The notes: generated by a model from the letters alone, not told the origin. Shown: positions 22,262 through 35,130, numbered from the stretch's first letter. The stretch: 64,000 nucleotides of DNA from Combretum micranthum (GCA_024138025.1 JAMXBD010002218.1:124001-188000), one strand, 5' to 3'. Numbers and translations are program-made.

Positions 22262-24190
22262 GTACTTTTTTCATGTGCAATAATGGCGAATCATATAACA
22301 GTGGCTGAGAGGATACCATAGAAATGTATTATTTTTTTTGTTTGGTACTGGCTAATAAAAACTAAAAAACTAATTGCTCGTTCACTTCACTATAATTGTA
22401 ATTTCGTTATAGCATTATTCCTTACGAATAGCTATTACGCCGTTTAGTTCATCGAATAGCGATTCCACAATGAATCCCTATTACACAAAACATTGAATAA
22501 TTATTATTTATTTAAACCTATGAATATTAATTCAATACTAAAATTTTCTTTTTTTTTTCAAAATATCATCATTTAAATAAAAAATTAATAAAAAAAATCT
22601 TATTACAACTCTATTCCATTCCTCCATAATAGGAATTTCATTACAGTCTTATTTATTCAGCGAAGTGAACGAGCCATAAATATCACACACTAACTAATCA
22701 TATATTAAATGACTCATCAGTCCCATCATCCAATGTCGAGACTACGTCCAACACTTCGTCCGAACTCGAAATTAGTCTTCTTTGGATATATCCATCCATT
22801 TTGCAAGGTGGAATTTTCATTTGCATGGAGAAGTTCTTCAACCGTTTTCCCAACAAGACTTGCAATGTAATCATAATATTGGTTGATGCATGGGACTCAT
22901 CTGTCAATTGTCATTACATAAAAGCATGACATTGATGTCTATGGACTTGGTCTGTGACGTCTGTCTAAAGTTTTCTTAATAGGTTATTAATTTTAAGTAT
23001 TTAGAAGTTATCTCCATTAATCATTAGATTATATCCTATTTCACTTATAATTACTTTTATGCACTTAAACACTACATTTAATTCTATCTGAAGATATTAT
23101 TTTTAGAATTTTGTTAACGGATACATTTGCTGTGGATGGTTTTTCAAAGTATATATTAATCACTCCAAAGTCATGTGCCTCCATGTATATATATATATAT
23201 ATACAAATATATGTATATCCATTTATCTAAGCATCTATCCATATTTATACTATGGAGAGAGTAAATAGTTGTATTCTTCACACGTCCTTGAAAAGCCAAT
23301 AAGCATTTTACGGGAGGAACTCTTTGGAATTGAACTAAAAGATGTTATTATTTAATGTTTTTGGTGTGCAATAGTTATAAATACATGTACAAAATCGTAT
23401 TATCATATGCATCTTTTTTTGATAGCACATGCAAGGGAGGTGCATATTTATTACTATTTCTATAAAGGAAAAGAAGATATAAAACATGCTTTTATTGCAT
23501 TTATATATTACATATTTACCTTACCATAGAGAATTGGATTTTTTGAGAGGGAAAAAAAAAAAAAAAACAAAACCCACATGTACATTTATCTCAAGTGGAA
23601 TGTGCACCTAAATCTACTGCGTTGTCCCCAACCACGATTCAGTTCGATGGCAAAGCCAAACTGCAATTGAGTCAAATTTTGTGTTGTTCCATAACTGCTT
23701 TAGATCTAAATCACTTTACATTTATTTTCAACCATATTAATCTAATTACTCTTTTCTAATCATTTTCTTTGTGTTTTACGATCTCTTTTAGACCTATTTT
23801 GATATATTCTGTCATTATTCGATTTACATTGAATTTTAAATTTTAATTTCGTTTATCATCTCCCACTATAATGAAACAATTTTATTTCATTTAGACCAAA
23901 ACCCCCAAAAAGCAGTTTATTTTGGTGGAAAATTGTTCAATTCAACTTGATTGACATGTAATTTATACATGTGTTGTGCCTTCTTTTCCCCCTTTCACTG
24001 TAAATTTATAATAAAAGTACATATTATGAAAATTTAAAATTTTAAGAACCGCAAATAAAAAGAAATCGATATAGAAATATCTTGTTGATAGGTAAGAGCA
24101 TGTTTTGAACAGCAAATTATAGAAAATATTGAATAAATAAACAGGGAAAAGTTAAACACGGCAAAAGCCAACAAAATTGGATAGGAATAA
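22262..24190 (+). repeat. Duplicated non-coding block P1, paralogous to 47160-47555 plus 57601-58735
   Basis: The match to P2 is long and ordered. 22290-22330 matches 47220-47260 (AACAGTGGCTGAGAGGAT against AACACTGGCTGAGAAGAT). 22705-22960 matches 47325-47515. 23250-23500 matches 57860-58110 (shared TATCTCTATAAAGGAAAAGAAGATAT-type stretch). 23560-23860 matches 58130-58350, and 24040-24190 matches 58575-58735 (CAAATAAAAAGAAATC, ATAGAAA.ATCTT). P1 carries a MITE absent from P2; P2 carries LTR A absent from P1. Part also resembles S1 6640-7560. It may represent duplicated flank of the WAK-like genes; unproven. Confidence 0.75.
22374..22676. mobile_element. Tourist-like MITE, about 303 bp, inside block P1
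   Basis: Left end TTGCTCGTTCACTTC and, read on the other strand, right end TGGCTCGTTCACTTC form inverted repeats. TAA flanks both sides (22371-22373 and 22677-22679), fitting the 3-bp target duplication of PIF/Harbinger elements. The paralogous site in P2 near 47280 has no insert. No coding frame inside. Confidence 0.78.
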
Positions 24191-24779
24191 AATGTTATTT
24201 TTAAGTATGGAAATTGCAATTTATTAATGAGGCTTTGCAAGAATATTTCAGAGTTTAATGGACAATTGAAGCTTTCTAAGGCTATATGGATTGAGCGTAG
24301 AAGATCTTCGACCCATAATGAAGGAATATGACATTAATTGGGATGGAGAAATAAGGTAGTAAAAGAGAACCAAAAGGAAAGGTAAATTGAACTAGCTATT
24401 AAACTGATTTTTTATTACTTTTGTTGTACGTGTCTCATTATTAAACGTCTAATTGAGTGGATTATTGATAATGTAATAAATTATGTAATATCAACTTATA
24501 GACCCTTAAAAGCGATGGATATTAAGTTTACAAAATGAGATAAGGTCAACCAACAGTATCTTAATTTTCCATAGAATTCAATGAAACCTCAAATATTTAA
24601 TTTGCATAACTAATTCGGTATTTGTAAAGAAGTTTGAGATTTCTTCACGCTTCTTTATGCTTCGAATGATAGTCTTATATTGATGTTTTAGCTTTTTTCT
24701 TTTTAGTTGCAATAGGGGGATAAGGATTTTATTGAATACTACGGTGAAGTCAAATGGTATTTGGAGGAAATGAATGATG
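24191..24779. other. No gene recognised
   Basis: Sequence between the end of block P1 and the Copia fragment. It may include diverged gag sequence towards its right end, but I cannot read a consistent frame. Confidence 0.35.
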
Positions 24780-26094
24780 TATAGCCCTTTTGTACATATT
24801 TAAGAGAGATGTATAAACAAGGTGATCAACTTGCAATTGCTAAGCTCTGGTCTTAAACTGGAACTAAAGTTAGTGGAATGTCATATTCTTAGATCTTGAA
24901 AGCTTCCATCTTTAATTGATGTTTACTCTTGCATCAATTGTGTTTCTATACTATCTCCTTCATCACTTACTTCCTTTTTCGACGATTCACCCTTGGTTAG
25001 TGAAACACCTAATCGTGGGCATGGGAGGTCATATAGGTCGTTGAAGATAAGCTCATCCATCATGCCCTTATTATAATCACTATAATTGACAAGGTCATAC
25101 ATGAGATACTTGCTAGATTTTACACAAACGTCCTCCTAAGGCTTTCCTAAGGATCATGTTGTTCGGTCTTATGATTCCACAATTGTACCTAGTCTAAATT
25201 TGCATGGGGAAGAATCTTAGTCATTTATTATGATTTTATCACGAAAAAAATATGCTAGATTCCTACAATATCATAATGTGTCCCAACCATTTGCTTCTTT
25301 ATAATCCTTAATTCAGTAAGGTAATTCTATTATTTGCCTTACTTAGGCTCCTTCACAGCCTTGAATTGTTGATGCTAGAGTCATTGATCATATATTGAGT
25401 ACACATCATTGCTTTTCACACATCATTTACACTTCCACATTGCCAACTATTGCTTTTGCTAATAGATTTAATTAACCTGTTAATGGGATTGGCACTTTTG
25501 ACTTGTTATATATTAGTAAACTCACCATTTACTTTAGTTACTCCATTGCAGTCTTTCCTTCTTTTTTTTTTTTTTTTGTGACAAAGAATTTGAGAATAGG
25601 GAAGATGATTAGCAGAGGGCATGAGTCTCATAGGCTATACTATATGGATTTAGTACCCACCATTAATACTTGCCCAGCTGTTAATTAAACCAGATCCTAT
25701 AGAGATACATTGTTGTTTTGGACATCCGACATCCTCGTGTCCTAACCTCTAGTCTTGTCCTAGTCTTGAATGTAAATTGTCAATTAGGCAAATAAAGTCA
25801 TGTTTCTTTTCGTCTAAGAGTCAACGAGCGAACTACTACTCCCTTTGATTTAGTTCATTTTGATATATGTAGACCTACCTATGTTGGTTCTCTTCATGGT
25901 TTTAGGTATGTTGTTACATTCATTGATGATTACTCATGAATGAAATTGTTATATTTAATGAAAAATCATTCTAAGTTATTTGATATATTTGTGCATTTCA
26001 TTCTACAACCTAATTCTTCTCTCCGAGTTTTTCGCACATACAATGCTAAGGACTGCATATCTAATTCATTTTAGTCATATATGTAGCAATATGG
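24780..26094 (+). pseudogene. Copia retrotransposon fragment: gag end, protease, start of integrase
   Basis: Reading frames broken by stops and slips show, in order: a gag tail (about 24900-25050); the protease active-site region near 25375 reading VDARVIDHILSTHHCF, where a working enzyme has D-S/T-G; STLPTIAFANR; a pre-integrase segment MISRGHESHRLYYMDLV (25602-25655); the HPTS... zinc-finger region near 25715-25800; and an integrase core (HGFRYVVTFIDDYS-like, 25890-25940, with slips) ending at MQQYGI-like sequence near 26094. Reverse transcriptase, RNase H and LTRs are absent. The loss of the catalytic Gly and the many breaks make it dead. Confidence 0.82.
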
Positions 26095-27960
26095 AATTAG
26101 AGTAGAAGATCATAAGTTCGAATCCATATACACTCATTATATCTCTATTTAATTAAGTCATCCACTTGATGAACCTTAATCAAAATTTTAGCCCAGAAAT
26201 GAAGGAGAAGTGTTATAAAATAAATATAATAGTCTATACCATATCTATATGCTTAACTTTCTAGATCGAATGATTGTGGTGCTAATCTAAATAATAAAAT
26301 TATAGGGACCTTGTTGATAAGTGCAACCAATGCTAAGGAGTTGCTAAATATTTCTAACAACTAGATTTATGAGCAATTTCCTAATTCCCATGGATGCCAA
26401 TACATCTTAGCTGGTCTAGACTACCCTTAGGTTGAAATATAGAGGAGGAAAAGAATGATTCAAGAAGAAAAAGAAAATAAAGAGGTCTAATGATTCTTTT
26501 AATAAGTGATTTGATTTGAGAAACAAAGCAAACACGAAGGAATCAAATATTTTGATCCCACAATTTATCCCTTCTAATTTAACTGATTAGACGAGAAAAG
26601 TACTAAGAATCTAATGATACTTCTCTTAAAATCTCGCTACCTTTTAAAGACAATGTAATAAATGAAAAGTTAAAAGTATTTTAAATATTATTTCAAAAAA
26701 TATTTCCCGTTAGTCTATTGTAATGGCATAGAAGAGAAAAAAAAAACAATATATGCAACATATTTATTCTTTCCTTTTTCTCCTATCTAATAAGGAAATA
26801 GATTAAATTTTTTCTTATGTTTTCTTTTTCTTTGTAATTTTTTTATACTACTTTCCATCCGTCCTAATTCTTCCCATCATTGCGAGCATAGAGTTGAAGT
26901 GGGTCAAAGTAATTACATGGACAATAACGGTAGAATCGTAGGAAGTTGAAAATGAAAAAATAAAAAATTAACGATTTGGAGTTCCACATCATAATTATTG
27001 ATGGGGGTTTACATTTTTGTAATTAGTTTCCTTAGAGTTTATTTAGCAAACATGACACTACACACAAAGTTGTGAAACTTTAAAACACACAAACATATGG
27101 GCGAGTGGAAGTCTCCTATCGTGAGTTTAAATTGATAGTCTCCAATCGTGAGATTAAATTGATTTTAGAAAAGACCTTTGACATGCCTAAAAAAAATAGG
27201 TTAGCATACTGAATGATACACAAGACTTGTAGAGGAATACCACCATATAGATCGAAAGCAACTAATTGCAATGGTTGAAAAAAGTATATATTATATATGC
27301 AATCAATTATCTAGAGTAATTGTATCTATTTCTATAGGAAGTTATGACTTCCATAGTCATGCGGTGAGACATTTTATTAAGCAAGCTATCCATAAATTAT
27401 GGATTTATAGTCTCTTCTCCTTCTAATGAGTTCATACTCACAACATATTTGTATATGAACATTCAAATTTCAAACAAATATGTATAGGTACTTTGATTTC
27501 ATCTTGCTTTTGGTTTCATAGATTACCTGTTCTTCTAAATGATCATATCCTTAAAACCCTAACATATAGGGGACTCTTGTATCTCAAACCTTCCATCTAA
27601 AAGTCCATGTAATTTTTATTGGTTATTAATCACAAGTTCTAATTCCACCATTTGCCAAGAATTAGAGATGTCTTCTTGACAAATGACACATGGGATCTGC
27701 TACAGATTCCAATCATATTGGCAGGTGATGCAAGCAGTTAAGCCTTTCAATTTTTTTGTTCTCTCGTTTTTTTTAAATTAACGGTTTTTAAGTTTTTCCA
27801 TTTTTTTTCAGTTTCCTAATTTTGGTTTTTCTTCTTTGTTTTTCTTATATTTTTACTTTTTTTTATTATAACATCCATTCTTAACTAATTATAAAATCTA
27901 AGATTGAAGAAAAAAAATGTGTCTTTTTTTTTTTTCTCCTAGTGAAATTAGGTATCTATG
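26095..27960. other. No gene recognised; minor repeats
   Basis: AT-rich flank after the Copia break. A purine tract GAAATGAAGGAGAAG followed by TGTTATAAAATAAATA (26197-26227) could be a polypurine tract and LTR start, but the other end could not be found. A 27-bp unit (AGTCTCC.ATCGTGAG.TTAA) is repeated twice in tandem at 27110-27164. Confidence 0.4.
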
Positions 27961-28280
27961 GTGGGGAAAAAGAAAACAAAGGTAATGGTCATGTGACTAC
28001 AATCTATAGATGATGTGTCAAACATAAAACAAACAAGTGACAAGAATAAATACAAAAATAAAGATGATATTACAATAAAACTTTCAAAACAAAACACGAC
28101 ATCTTAATGGAATCCTGGTGGTGGGGAACAAGAAAACAAAGGTTATGGTCATATGTGATGACAATCTATAGATAATATGTCCAACATAAAACAAACGTGT
28201 GATAAGAAGAAATACAAAAGTAAGGATGATATCACAATAAAACTATCAAAACAAAACATGATGTCCTAATGGAATTCTAG
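27961..28280 (+). repeat. Tandem duplication, two copies of a 160-bp unit
   Basis: Copy 1 starts GTGGGGAAAAAGAAAACAAA at 27961 and copy 2 starts GTGGGGAACAAGAAAACAAA at 28121. They match with scattered substitutions and small gaps to about 28275. The repeat lies directly past the 3' end of the minus-strand WAK kinase pseudogene, in what would be its 3' flank. Confidence 0.8.
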
Positions 28281-28346
28281 TGAGTAATGCAAATCTTCAT
28301 CTCTAACTTTCATTCAAAATGCCACATGGACAAGCTTCTAGGAGTC

Positions 28347-29452
28347 TTACCGCCAAGTGACTTCATTAACAAGTAAGTGCTCAATCTCATCACCATTGCT
28401 TTTTGTCCATAAATGTCTTTTCATTACATATATGAGTCCTCTAATTCCATTGAAACCTCTTTCATGGATGGTCTTTCCTCATCTTTCATTCAAAGACATC
28501 GAGTTACTAGTTTTGCAACTTCTCTGATCTCTTCAGCATACTCATCATCGAAAATTCTTTTATGAATGATTAGAAGCAAATTTCCCTCTTTATATTCAGA
28601 AACAAAGTACATGGATAAGTTTCTTTGATAATCTAATATTGAAAATGAAAGGGCTTTCATTACAGTCAACAATTCAGTAAGAACAACGCAAAACTATAAA
28701 CATCATTCTTATTAGTTAACTCCATATCATTTAAATATTCAGGATTCAAACAGCCAAGTGTTCCTTGTACTAGCGTTGTAACTTGTGCTTCATCAACTGG
28801 GACTAACCTAGAAGATCCAAAGTTAGAAACTTTTGCTATGAAATTTTTATCTAATAGTATATTAGCAATCTTTATTTCTTTATGTATGACTTGGGTATTT
28901 GTATCACTATAGAGATAGGAACACGCTCTAGCAATTTTGCAACAATACATAAACGAGATCTCGAAGACAAGTGGATATGATGGCCAACATATGTATATGA
29001 TCAAAGAGTGTTCCATTTGTAATGAACTCATAAACTAAAAGTGGAACTTCTCTCACTAAACAATACTCGATTAGTTTTACCACATTTTTATGATTGATTT
29101 GAGTGAGGAATAACAATTCATTGTGAATTCTTTTACTTGCGTTTATCCATTAGTTTAAACTTCTTTATAGCAAATAGTTTGCCATTCAACTCTCCTTTGT
29201 AAATCATTCCTTAACCTCCTTGACCTAATATGGTACTCTCATGAAAATAATTTTTTGTTTTTTTAAGCTCTTCATTAGTAAAGATTGTTATAGTATCCAT
29301 TGCACCTTTGTGTTTAGCAAGAAATCTTTGTAACGCAAGGCCTCCATTGTGTTGAAAGAACTTTTCTATTTGCATTAATATCTTTCTTTATATATGGTGC
29401 TAATATAGCCAAGAAGAAAATAACAAAATCAAAGATCTAACTATACTTGCAC
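28347..29452 (-). pseudogene. WAK-like transmembrane/kinase exon (exon 3), decayed
   Basis: The acceptor TATTATAG precedes the exon at 29452, in phase 1 as in WAK genes. It reads GASIVRSLILLFSSWLY (membrane segment, then stop), FFQHNGGLALQRFLAKHKGA, FTNEELKKTKNYF, and the ATP loop ILGQGG with a stop where Phe/Tyr belongs. The Lys region YKGELNGKLFAIKKF remains. After two slips come [20 protein letters not shown], the catalytic loop VIHKEIKIANILLDK (HRD changed to HKE), NFGSSRLVPVDEAQVTTLVQ (DFG changed to NFG), GTLGCLNPEYL, NDVYSF, LTVMKALSF, RCL and EERPSMKEVSMELED. A last frame gives SNGDEIEHLLVNEVTWR and a stop at 28347. Catalytic Asp and metal-binding Asp are both replaced. With the EGF exon at 35656-35842 it probably formed one minus-strand gene. 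Confidence 0.92.
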
Positions 29453-32150
29453 CTATAATATAGGATGAGAAGAAGAAAAAAAGAAAATATATACTTATTG
29501 CCCATTCCTATGACATAATTGAAGAAGAAGAATACAGATACATCACATAGCTAAATGAGATTAGAGGTAATCATTGAAAAATATTTTTCATATCTAGTCA
29601 ATTAAAAATTGTGTATCATGAGTGACATATTCTATTATTGTTATAATAAATACTAAGAACAATATGTAACTAGTGGGTGCCTTAAATTATTATGAATTGA
29701 CCCTAAAAGTCTAACTTATTATATACATATATATACCTATATATGTATGGTATTTTTTTATATATAATGTGTATATTTATGTGGCTCAACATGTTATGTT
29801 GGCTTATGTATATGTGTATATGTTAGGTGGTTCTGAAGGGTCATAATGTGCATTTTCTATCAATTTTCTTGAAGAATGAATTTTCGATCCCTACCATGGC
29901 AAAAGACAACATTAGCTTAGCCATGTAAATTTTCTTATATTATTTATTTGCCTTTAATTTCCTATTAATTATTATTGTTCACATAATAATTGGTACTAAT
30001 CTGATTACATAAGGTTCACATTCAAATTTAGAAATCTAATGTTTCTTTGGCAAATTATATATGCCATCTCATAAGTTTGATGCTATAAAATTCAATATAT
30101 ACAATGGTTCCATTCAATGAAAGCAAAGATGTGAGCTCTTCTAGTTTAGTAAAGGCGTATGGTAATAATTTGAAAAGGATGTAAGATTATTAGAGAGTTT
30201 AAAAGGAAAGAAAAATATTGAGAATTTGGAAATAGTGCATAGCATCATTTTGTTGAGTCTTTGTGGTTGATACAACAAGTACTAAGTCATAGGGGAAATC
30301 TAAAAAAAATCCTTAACAAATCGCTTATATCATTAATAACATTTGTGCATCTAGCACATGTAAAAGATGCTAATAATTTTAACTTAATATTTTTATATTT
30401 ACAAGTATTGTGGTTAAAAGTGATGATACGGATCAACGTATCATTCCTTTATGTTACATGCTTGCTTCATATGAGAATTTCTTAATACTATGTTATATGG
30501 TAGAGAGACCATCTCTATTAGTGAAATGAATGATAGTAAGCAATATGAAGGATTTAATAGAAAAATCCTTGACCTAAGGAAGATGGATCATACTTAGATC
30601 TCATTAATGCAAGGGTTGAATGAGGAGAGGGACCATGGAAGCAAGAGTGATTCATGCTAAAAAACTTAAGGTAAGAAAGACTACTCATAATGAAACAAAG
30701 GATGAAAAAAAAAAAGAGAAAAGAGTGGATCAAACAGTAAATTAAGCACAATTATAGTGTAAGAGAAATCTAAGAAAGTAATGGCAGTGGTACGATGTCG
30801 TAACAATTAGTACTTTAAGTTGTGTAGATACCTAAGTCTTGGAGACTAGTGCACATTATTGTATAATATTATGAAAAGTATTGATCATTTTTTGAAGGAA
30901 TGAAATGGCAATGTGATGACTAAAGAGCCTAGTGTCAATGTAAAGAAACATGGACAATAGGAAGACAAAGAAAACACAAAAAGCATGAAACACTTGAATT
31001 CTCAAACTACTAGTTGTAATGTTTTTTTTTTTTTTGTTGCAATTTGTGTTTGGATTGTCACATAATGATATTTATTTCTAAAACTTTTAACATAGTTTAT
31101 ACAATTGTAAGAGCTATGTTGACTCGTGTATAAAATAAAGGTCAAATGCATGTAATAGTCTTAATAGGACATCGAAGGGTAGATCATTCACCATGTCTTG
31201 GATGGGTAAATAAGAATGGAAGACCCTTAAACTTAGACCAAGTGCATCATGTACTTAATTTCGTTGTTAGAATATTAAATGCTTAGGCAACTGGAATTTA
31301 ATTAGCTAAGAAAAGCATAACATGTTAGAATGAGTGCAATAAGAAGAATATGAAAAGAAGTAATGTACAAGCAAATGAAAAGGCATAACATCTGACTTAA
31401 TTCAACATAGGTTTTGCTTGACCAAAATAGGACAAAACTCTTAGCAATGGGATTTGAGGAGTTTGAACTTTATACATCTGTTATATTTGTAAAGTACAAA
31501 TTGTCATTTACAAGTAGATGCTCTTTTAATCTATGTAGAAAAAGAGAACTGCAACTTCTTAACAAGCAATCGGTATGCATAAACCTTTCTAAAAAATAAA
31601 TGATAGATTATAGGAAAATATATATACATACATATTTTTTACTAGGAAAAGGTGTTCCCAAAATTTTTCTCTTATATTTTTATTCATAAGGATAGGTAAA
31701 CAAAGAGGTTTTAATCACTGTACCTATTCCAATGAATATATGTAATTTGTTATTGGTGCAATTTATCACGATGTCTGCATTAAAAAACAGTTTGTAGCTT
31801 TATCATTGTTGAACTCTTAGTGTGCTGGGCTTTTTAGATCAAGTTCATATATGAGAAGTCAAAAGTAGTCAAGTGATTCTTCTAATAAAAGGGAATTCTA
31901 GCATAGAATCATCAACATCTATTATGATTCTTGTAATAAATCATTTGACCTATGGGTGTGCATTTATATCTCTTTATTTTCTTTGCTACTATAGAATATT
32001 TGGATAAGTCACTGCAATGTATATTTTAAAAGATGAAAAAGTCCTACATGGAATAACGGGGGCAGACTTGGGAAAAATTAATTTTTAAAATAAAAAATTT
32101 ATATGTTATATGTATATTATCAAGAAGATCTATGCCATAAAACTAAGTAT
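29453..32150. other. Former intron or intergenic region, no gene seen
   Basis: If the EGF exon at 35.7 kb and the kinase exon at 28.3-29.5 kb are one gene, this is part of its intron, normally a few hundred bases in this family. I see only AT-rich sequence with short frames lacking domains and a T run at 31022-31036. Confidence 0.4.
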
Positions 32151-32233
32151 GGTCTAGTGGTTAGATATCTCCTTTTGCATCCATGATGTGGTGTCCAAAT
32201 CCCATAGGAGCACTTTTCTACTTTTTTTTTTTT
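32151..32233 (+). mobile_element. Possible tRNA-derived SINE remnant
   Basis: GGTCTAGTGGTTAGATATC resembles an RNA polymerase III A box, and GGTGTCCAAATCC (32190-32202), about 37 bases on, resembles a B box. A T run at 32222-32233 could be a pol III stop or SINE tail. Cloverleaf folding is not convincing, so this is not called a tRNA. Confidence 0.35.
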
Positions 32234-32277
32234 CAACATGCATTTATTATACTAGCTACCCTCTCTTACACTAACTA

Positions 32278-32278
<1 letters not shown>

Positions 32279-32311
<33 letters not shown>
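32279..32311. repeat. Compound microsatellite (TC)n(AT)n
   Basis: An uninterrupted run of TC dinucleotides passes directly into AT dinucleotides. Confidence 0.95.
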
Positions 32312-34839
32312 GTCTCTATGTGTTTCTTTTTAACTTTTTCTTTCATAATAACTAATGATATTAAATTCTTATATCATAAAATTATTAAACTAAATAAATT
32401 CTTGTTAATAACTATTTTATAAACAAAGTGTACCACAAGGTAATAATTATTATCCATAATACAATTAAATCTTATTGCACACAAATCATATAAGTTGATT
32501 TAGTAACGTTTTTTTTTCACTCAATGTTATTCAAATATACATGAATTATTGAATAAATATCATATCTACATATATTTTATAATCTATTTGTGCTAAAAGT
32601 AATCACATTGCACATTAGTTATATAACTTGATTTAGTAACATTATTTTTTTCTACATATAATACTAAGAAAATGAACACAATGTATTGAATAAATATTCT
32701 ATGTAGATATATTTTAAGATTTATTTTTAGTAAAAGCAAAATTTATATAGGTATTAACTCTATATTTTTATTAATAAATAATTTTCAAATGACATATATT
32801 CCATTTCTTATGAAATGTACTAAATACTCTTAATTATCGCTTGAATGATTTTTTTCATGAATTTTTTAAAAATATCACATTCATATCATTATAACATTCT
32901 CATAAATATATAAAATGTAATATAATTGTAATAGCGATTGAACATTAATAAATAATTTTAAGATTAGCTTAATTGAAGTCTCCGCCACCCCACCTCACCT
33001 CCCCCCCTTCTCTTCTAGTTGTATAATCTTCTATTCAGCCTTGTCCCCACACATAATATATAGGGTCGTAACACTTTAAACAGTGTATTCTAGAATAATG
33101 ATATAATGGTGATTTAGAGACATAATCTCTAAATAATTGAAAGTTGTTTGGATAAATTACCATTATAATTTATCCAAATCCTATAATGTTTATATGCATG
33201 GATGAACAAATATTGCATATTTAATATTTTTTACTACTTCACATCAAAACTTAAAGGATAAAATGTAGGAAGTTATAAATGTAATATGAATTAAAAGAAT
33301 TTACATAGATGAGTTGGCTCCCTTTTCATATTGAAAATGTTGGAACTATTTTGTGTTCTTAGCTGGTTGATGGATTGGTCTCGTAACCCATGAATCTATG
33401 TAGAGTAAGTTGAACCTAAAATTCTATGGGTTTTCAAGTGAGTAACAAGATCTTCTGGGTTGGTGCTATGATTGTTGCTGCCTAGAGAAGGGAAGTGGAG
33501 TTTGGTAGAAAATGGCTCTCTTAAATCACTTTAGAGAAAGTGCAAGTGGAATCTACGATTCAAGATCTTAATGTTGATGTATGCTTTTAAGTTCCGCTTT
33601 GGTCATCTCAAAATAAGTTTTTCGTTCCTTGTAGGTGGGTCAGGTCAATTATATGGATGGAGTTGGTCATTCCATCTTGCCGGTGTTGGAGTGGTGAGTT
33701 TCTGAGTGATTAGCAACACCTCCTGGTGTTAGGTAGCAACTTGCTAGTACCTCTACGCTAGTTGAGCAAAGTGTTGCTCGAGCAGTGCAGGGGTTACAAC
33801 TACATTCTCATTCAGTAGAGTAGAGAAGTTGCCTTCCGATTATTTAATGAAAGTGCTCACAGGAGCTTTAGGAAAGTCTATCTTTGCAAATTAGGAAACC
33901 TTCTACAAGTTGCCTAATATGTAGGCAGCCAATATATTAGATTACTTATTTGAAGTGTCCATGGTAGTTAAAGTGTCTATGCTAGTTAGCTCAAGGCCGA
34001 CCCATATTGTAAAATGAGTGGGTGGGGCTTAGGAGATCCATACCTAAAATTACATATAAATAAGTCTCTTTTCTTATGTCTACAAATTTTGTTGAGTACA
34101 CAAAGTTTAATAATTGATCTCTAAATACTTATGTTAAAGACGATACATTAGTTGATTATTGGATGTTGGTTCTTCAAATAACTTATACAAGGAGAACTAG
34201 CATTCAAATGATATAGAAGTATAGTTAGCTTGTTCTTTCTCGTTGCAACAAAGAAAATGAATTTATATCTCTTACTTCTTACCTAGTTATAGTTTTTCCC
34301 CCCCCTCAAACTTAAGGACAATGGTTGCGTTAAGGTATGAGAAATTGTTATGATTATTATGATTTAGTTCACGAATTTTGTAAAATTAGTTAGAGTATCA
34401 TGAATTTTATAAAATTAGTTTGGTGAATAGTGAATTAGCTACAATTACGTACAATCAGTATGATTAGTTATGAATCTAGTCTCAATGGAAATTAGTATAA
34501 GTTACATTTTGCAAAAGTCAGGTATATTCATCCATTAAATTAATAAATAAAATTATGATATTTTTCAATAAGTAGAATTAAAAATTAATTTATATTTTTT
34601 CATTTCTTCCTACAGTCGACTTATCTACTATCCTAAGATCAAGTAGGAGAACATAGAGTGCAGTTACTCTTCCTTTCATATTTTTGCAAATTCTGATTCA
34701 TAGCGAGGATAGGAGAGAGATCACAGCTTTTTATTTTTTCCTTTTGCCCAGTTTTCAAGGGGACTGAACCTACCAATTGGACCTAGACACTTTACATGTG
34801 GCATTGCTACATCCCCTTGTAGATATATGGATTTCAGTA
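32312..34839. other. No gene recognised
   Basis: Mostly AT-rich. The part 33320-34060 is less AT-rich than its surroundings and could be an old transposon or gene fragment, but no frame on either strand gives a recognisable protein. A run of C bases lies at 33001-33007. Confidence 0.35.
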
Positions 34840-35130
34840 AAGTAGTCATTGGTGTGTTGCATGGGTATCACTAAAAATCTGGCTTGGGAGGAATTACACA
34901 CAACAACACTTAAAAAATGATTGAGAGTGAAGTGAAAAAGAGTGGAGGAGTAGGCAATCCCAATCATCTCAAATGCACTTGTGATAGGTAGAAAAGCTAT
35001 CAAGCATTAAATTCCACTAATAGTGATGAATAAGTGTTTAATCTCTCCAGAAAATAAATTCGACAATAGCTTAGTGTTATTATCAAATTTCTCCTTATTC
35101 AAATGAAGGGAGACTTACGATATTTATAGA
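34840..35130 (-). repeat. Third copy of the S1/S2 repeat (S3), inverted
   Basis: On the minus strand the sequence TTAGTGGAATTTAATGCTTGATAGC, here quoted in part as GGAATTTAATGCTTGATAG, continues CAAGTGCATTTGAGATGATTGGGATTG, quoted in part as CAAGTGCATTTGAGATGATT. This parallels 20950-21140 (S2) and 8240-8330 (S1). It sits about 0.5 kb from the EGF exon on the same strand, so the repeat keeps company with WAK remnants. Confidence 0.6.

Noticed and set aside
26095..26230. TAAGTTCGAATCC, resembling a tRNA B box
   Set aside because: No A box or cloverleaf at the right distance; more likely part of a Copia-type 3' region.
21056..35003. Similar short frames at 21056-21253 (+) and 34770-35003 (-) as a possible gene family
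   Set aside because: Their resemblance is explained by the S2/S3 DNA repeat; S1 has no matching open frame.
34600..35030. Possible WAK exon 1 near the S3 repeat
   Set aside because: No CG.V.I.YPFG-type motif or Cys spacing of GUB_WAK could be found on either strand.
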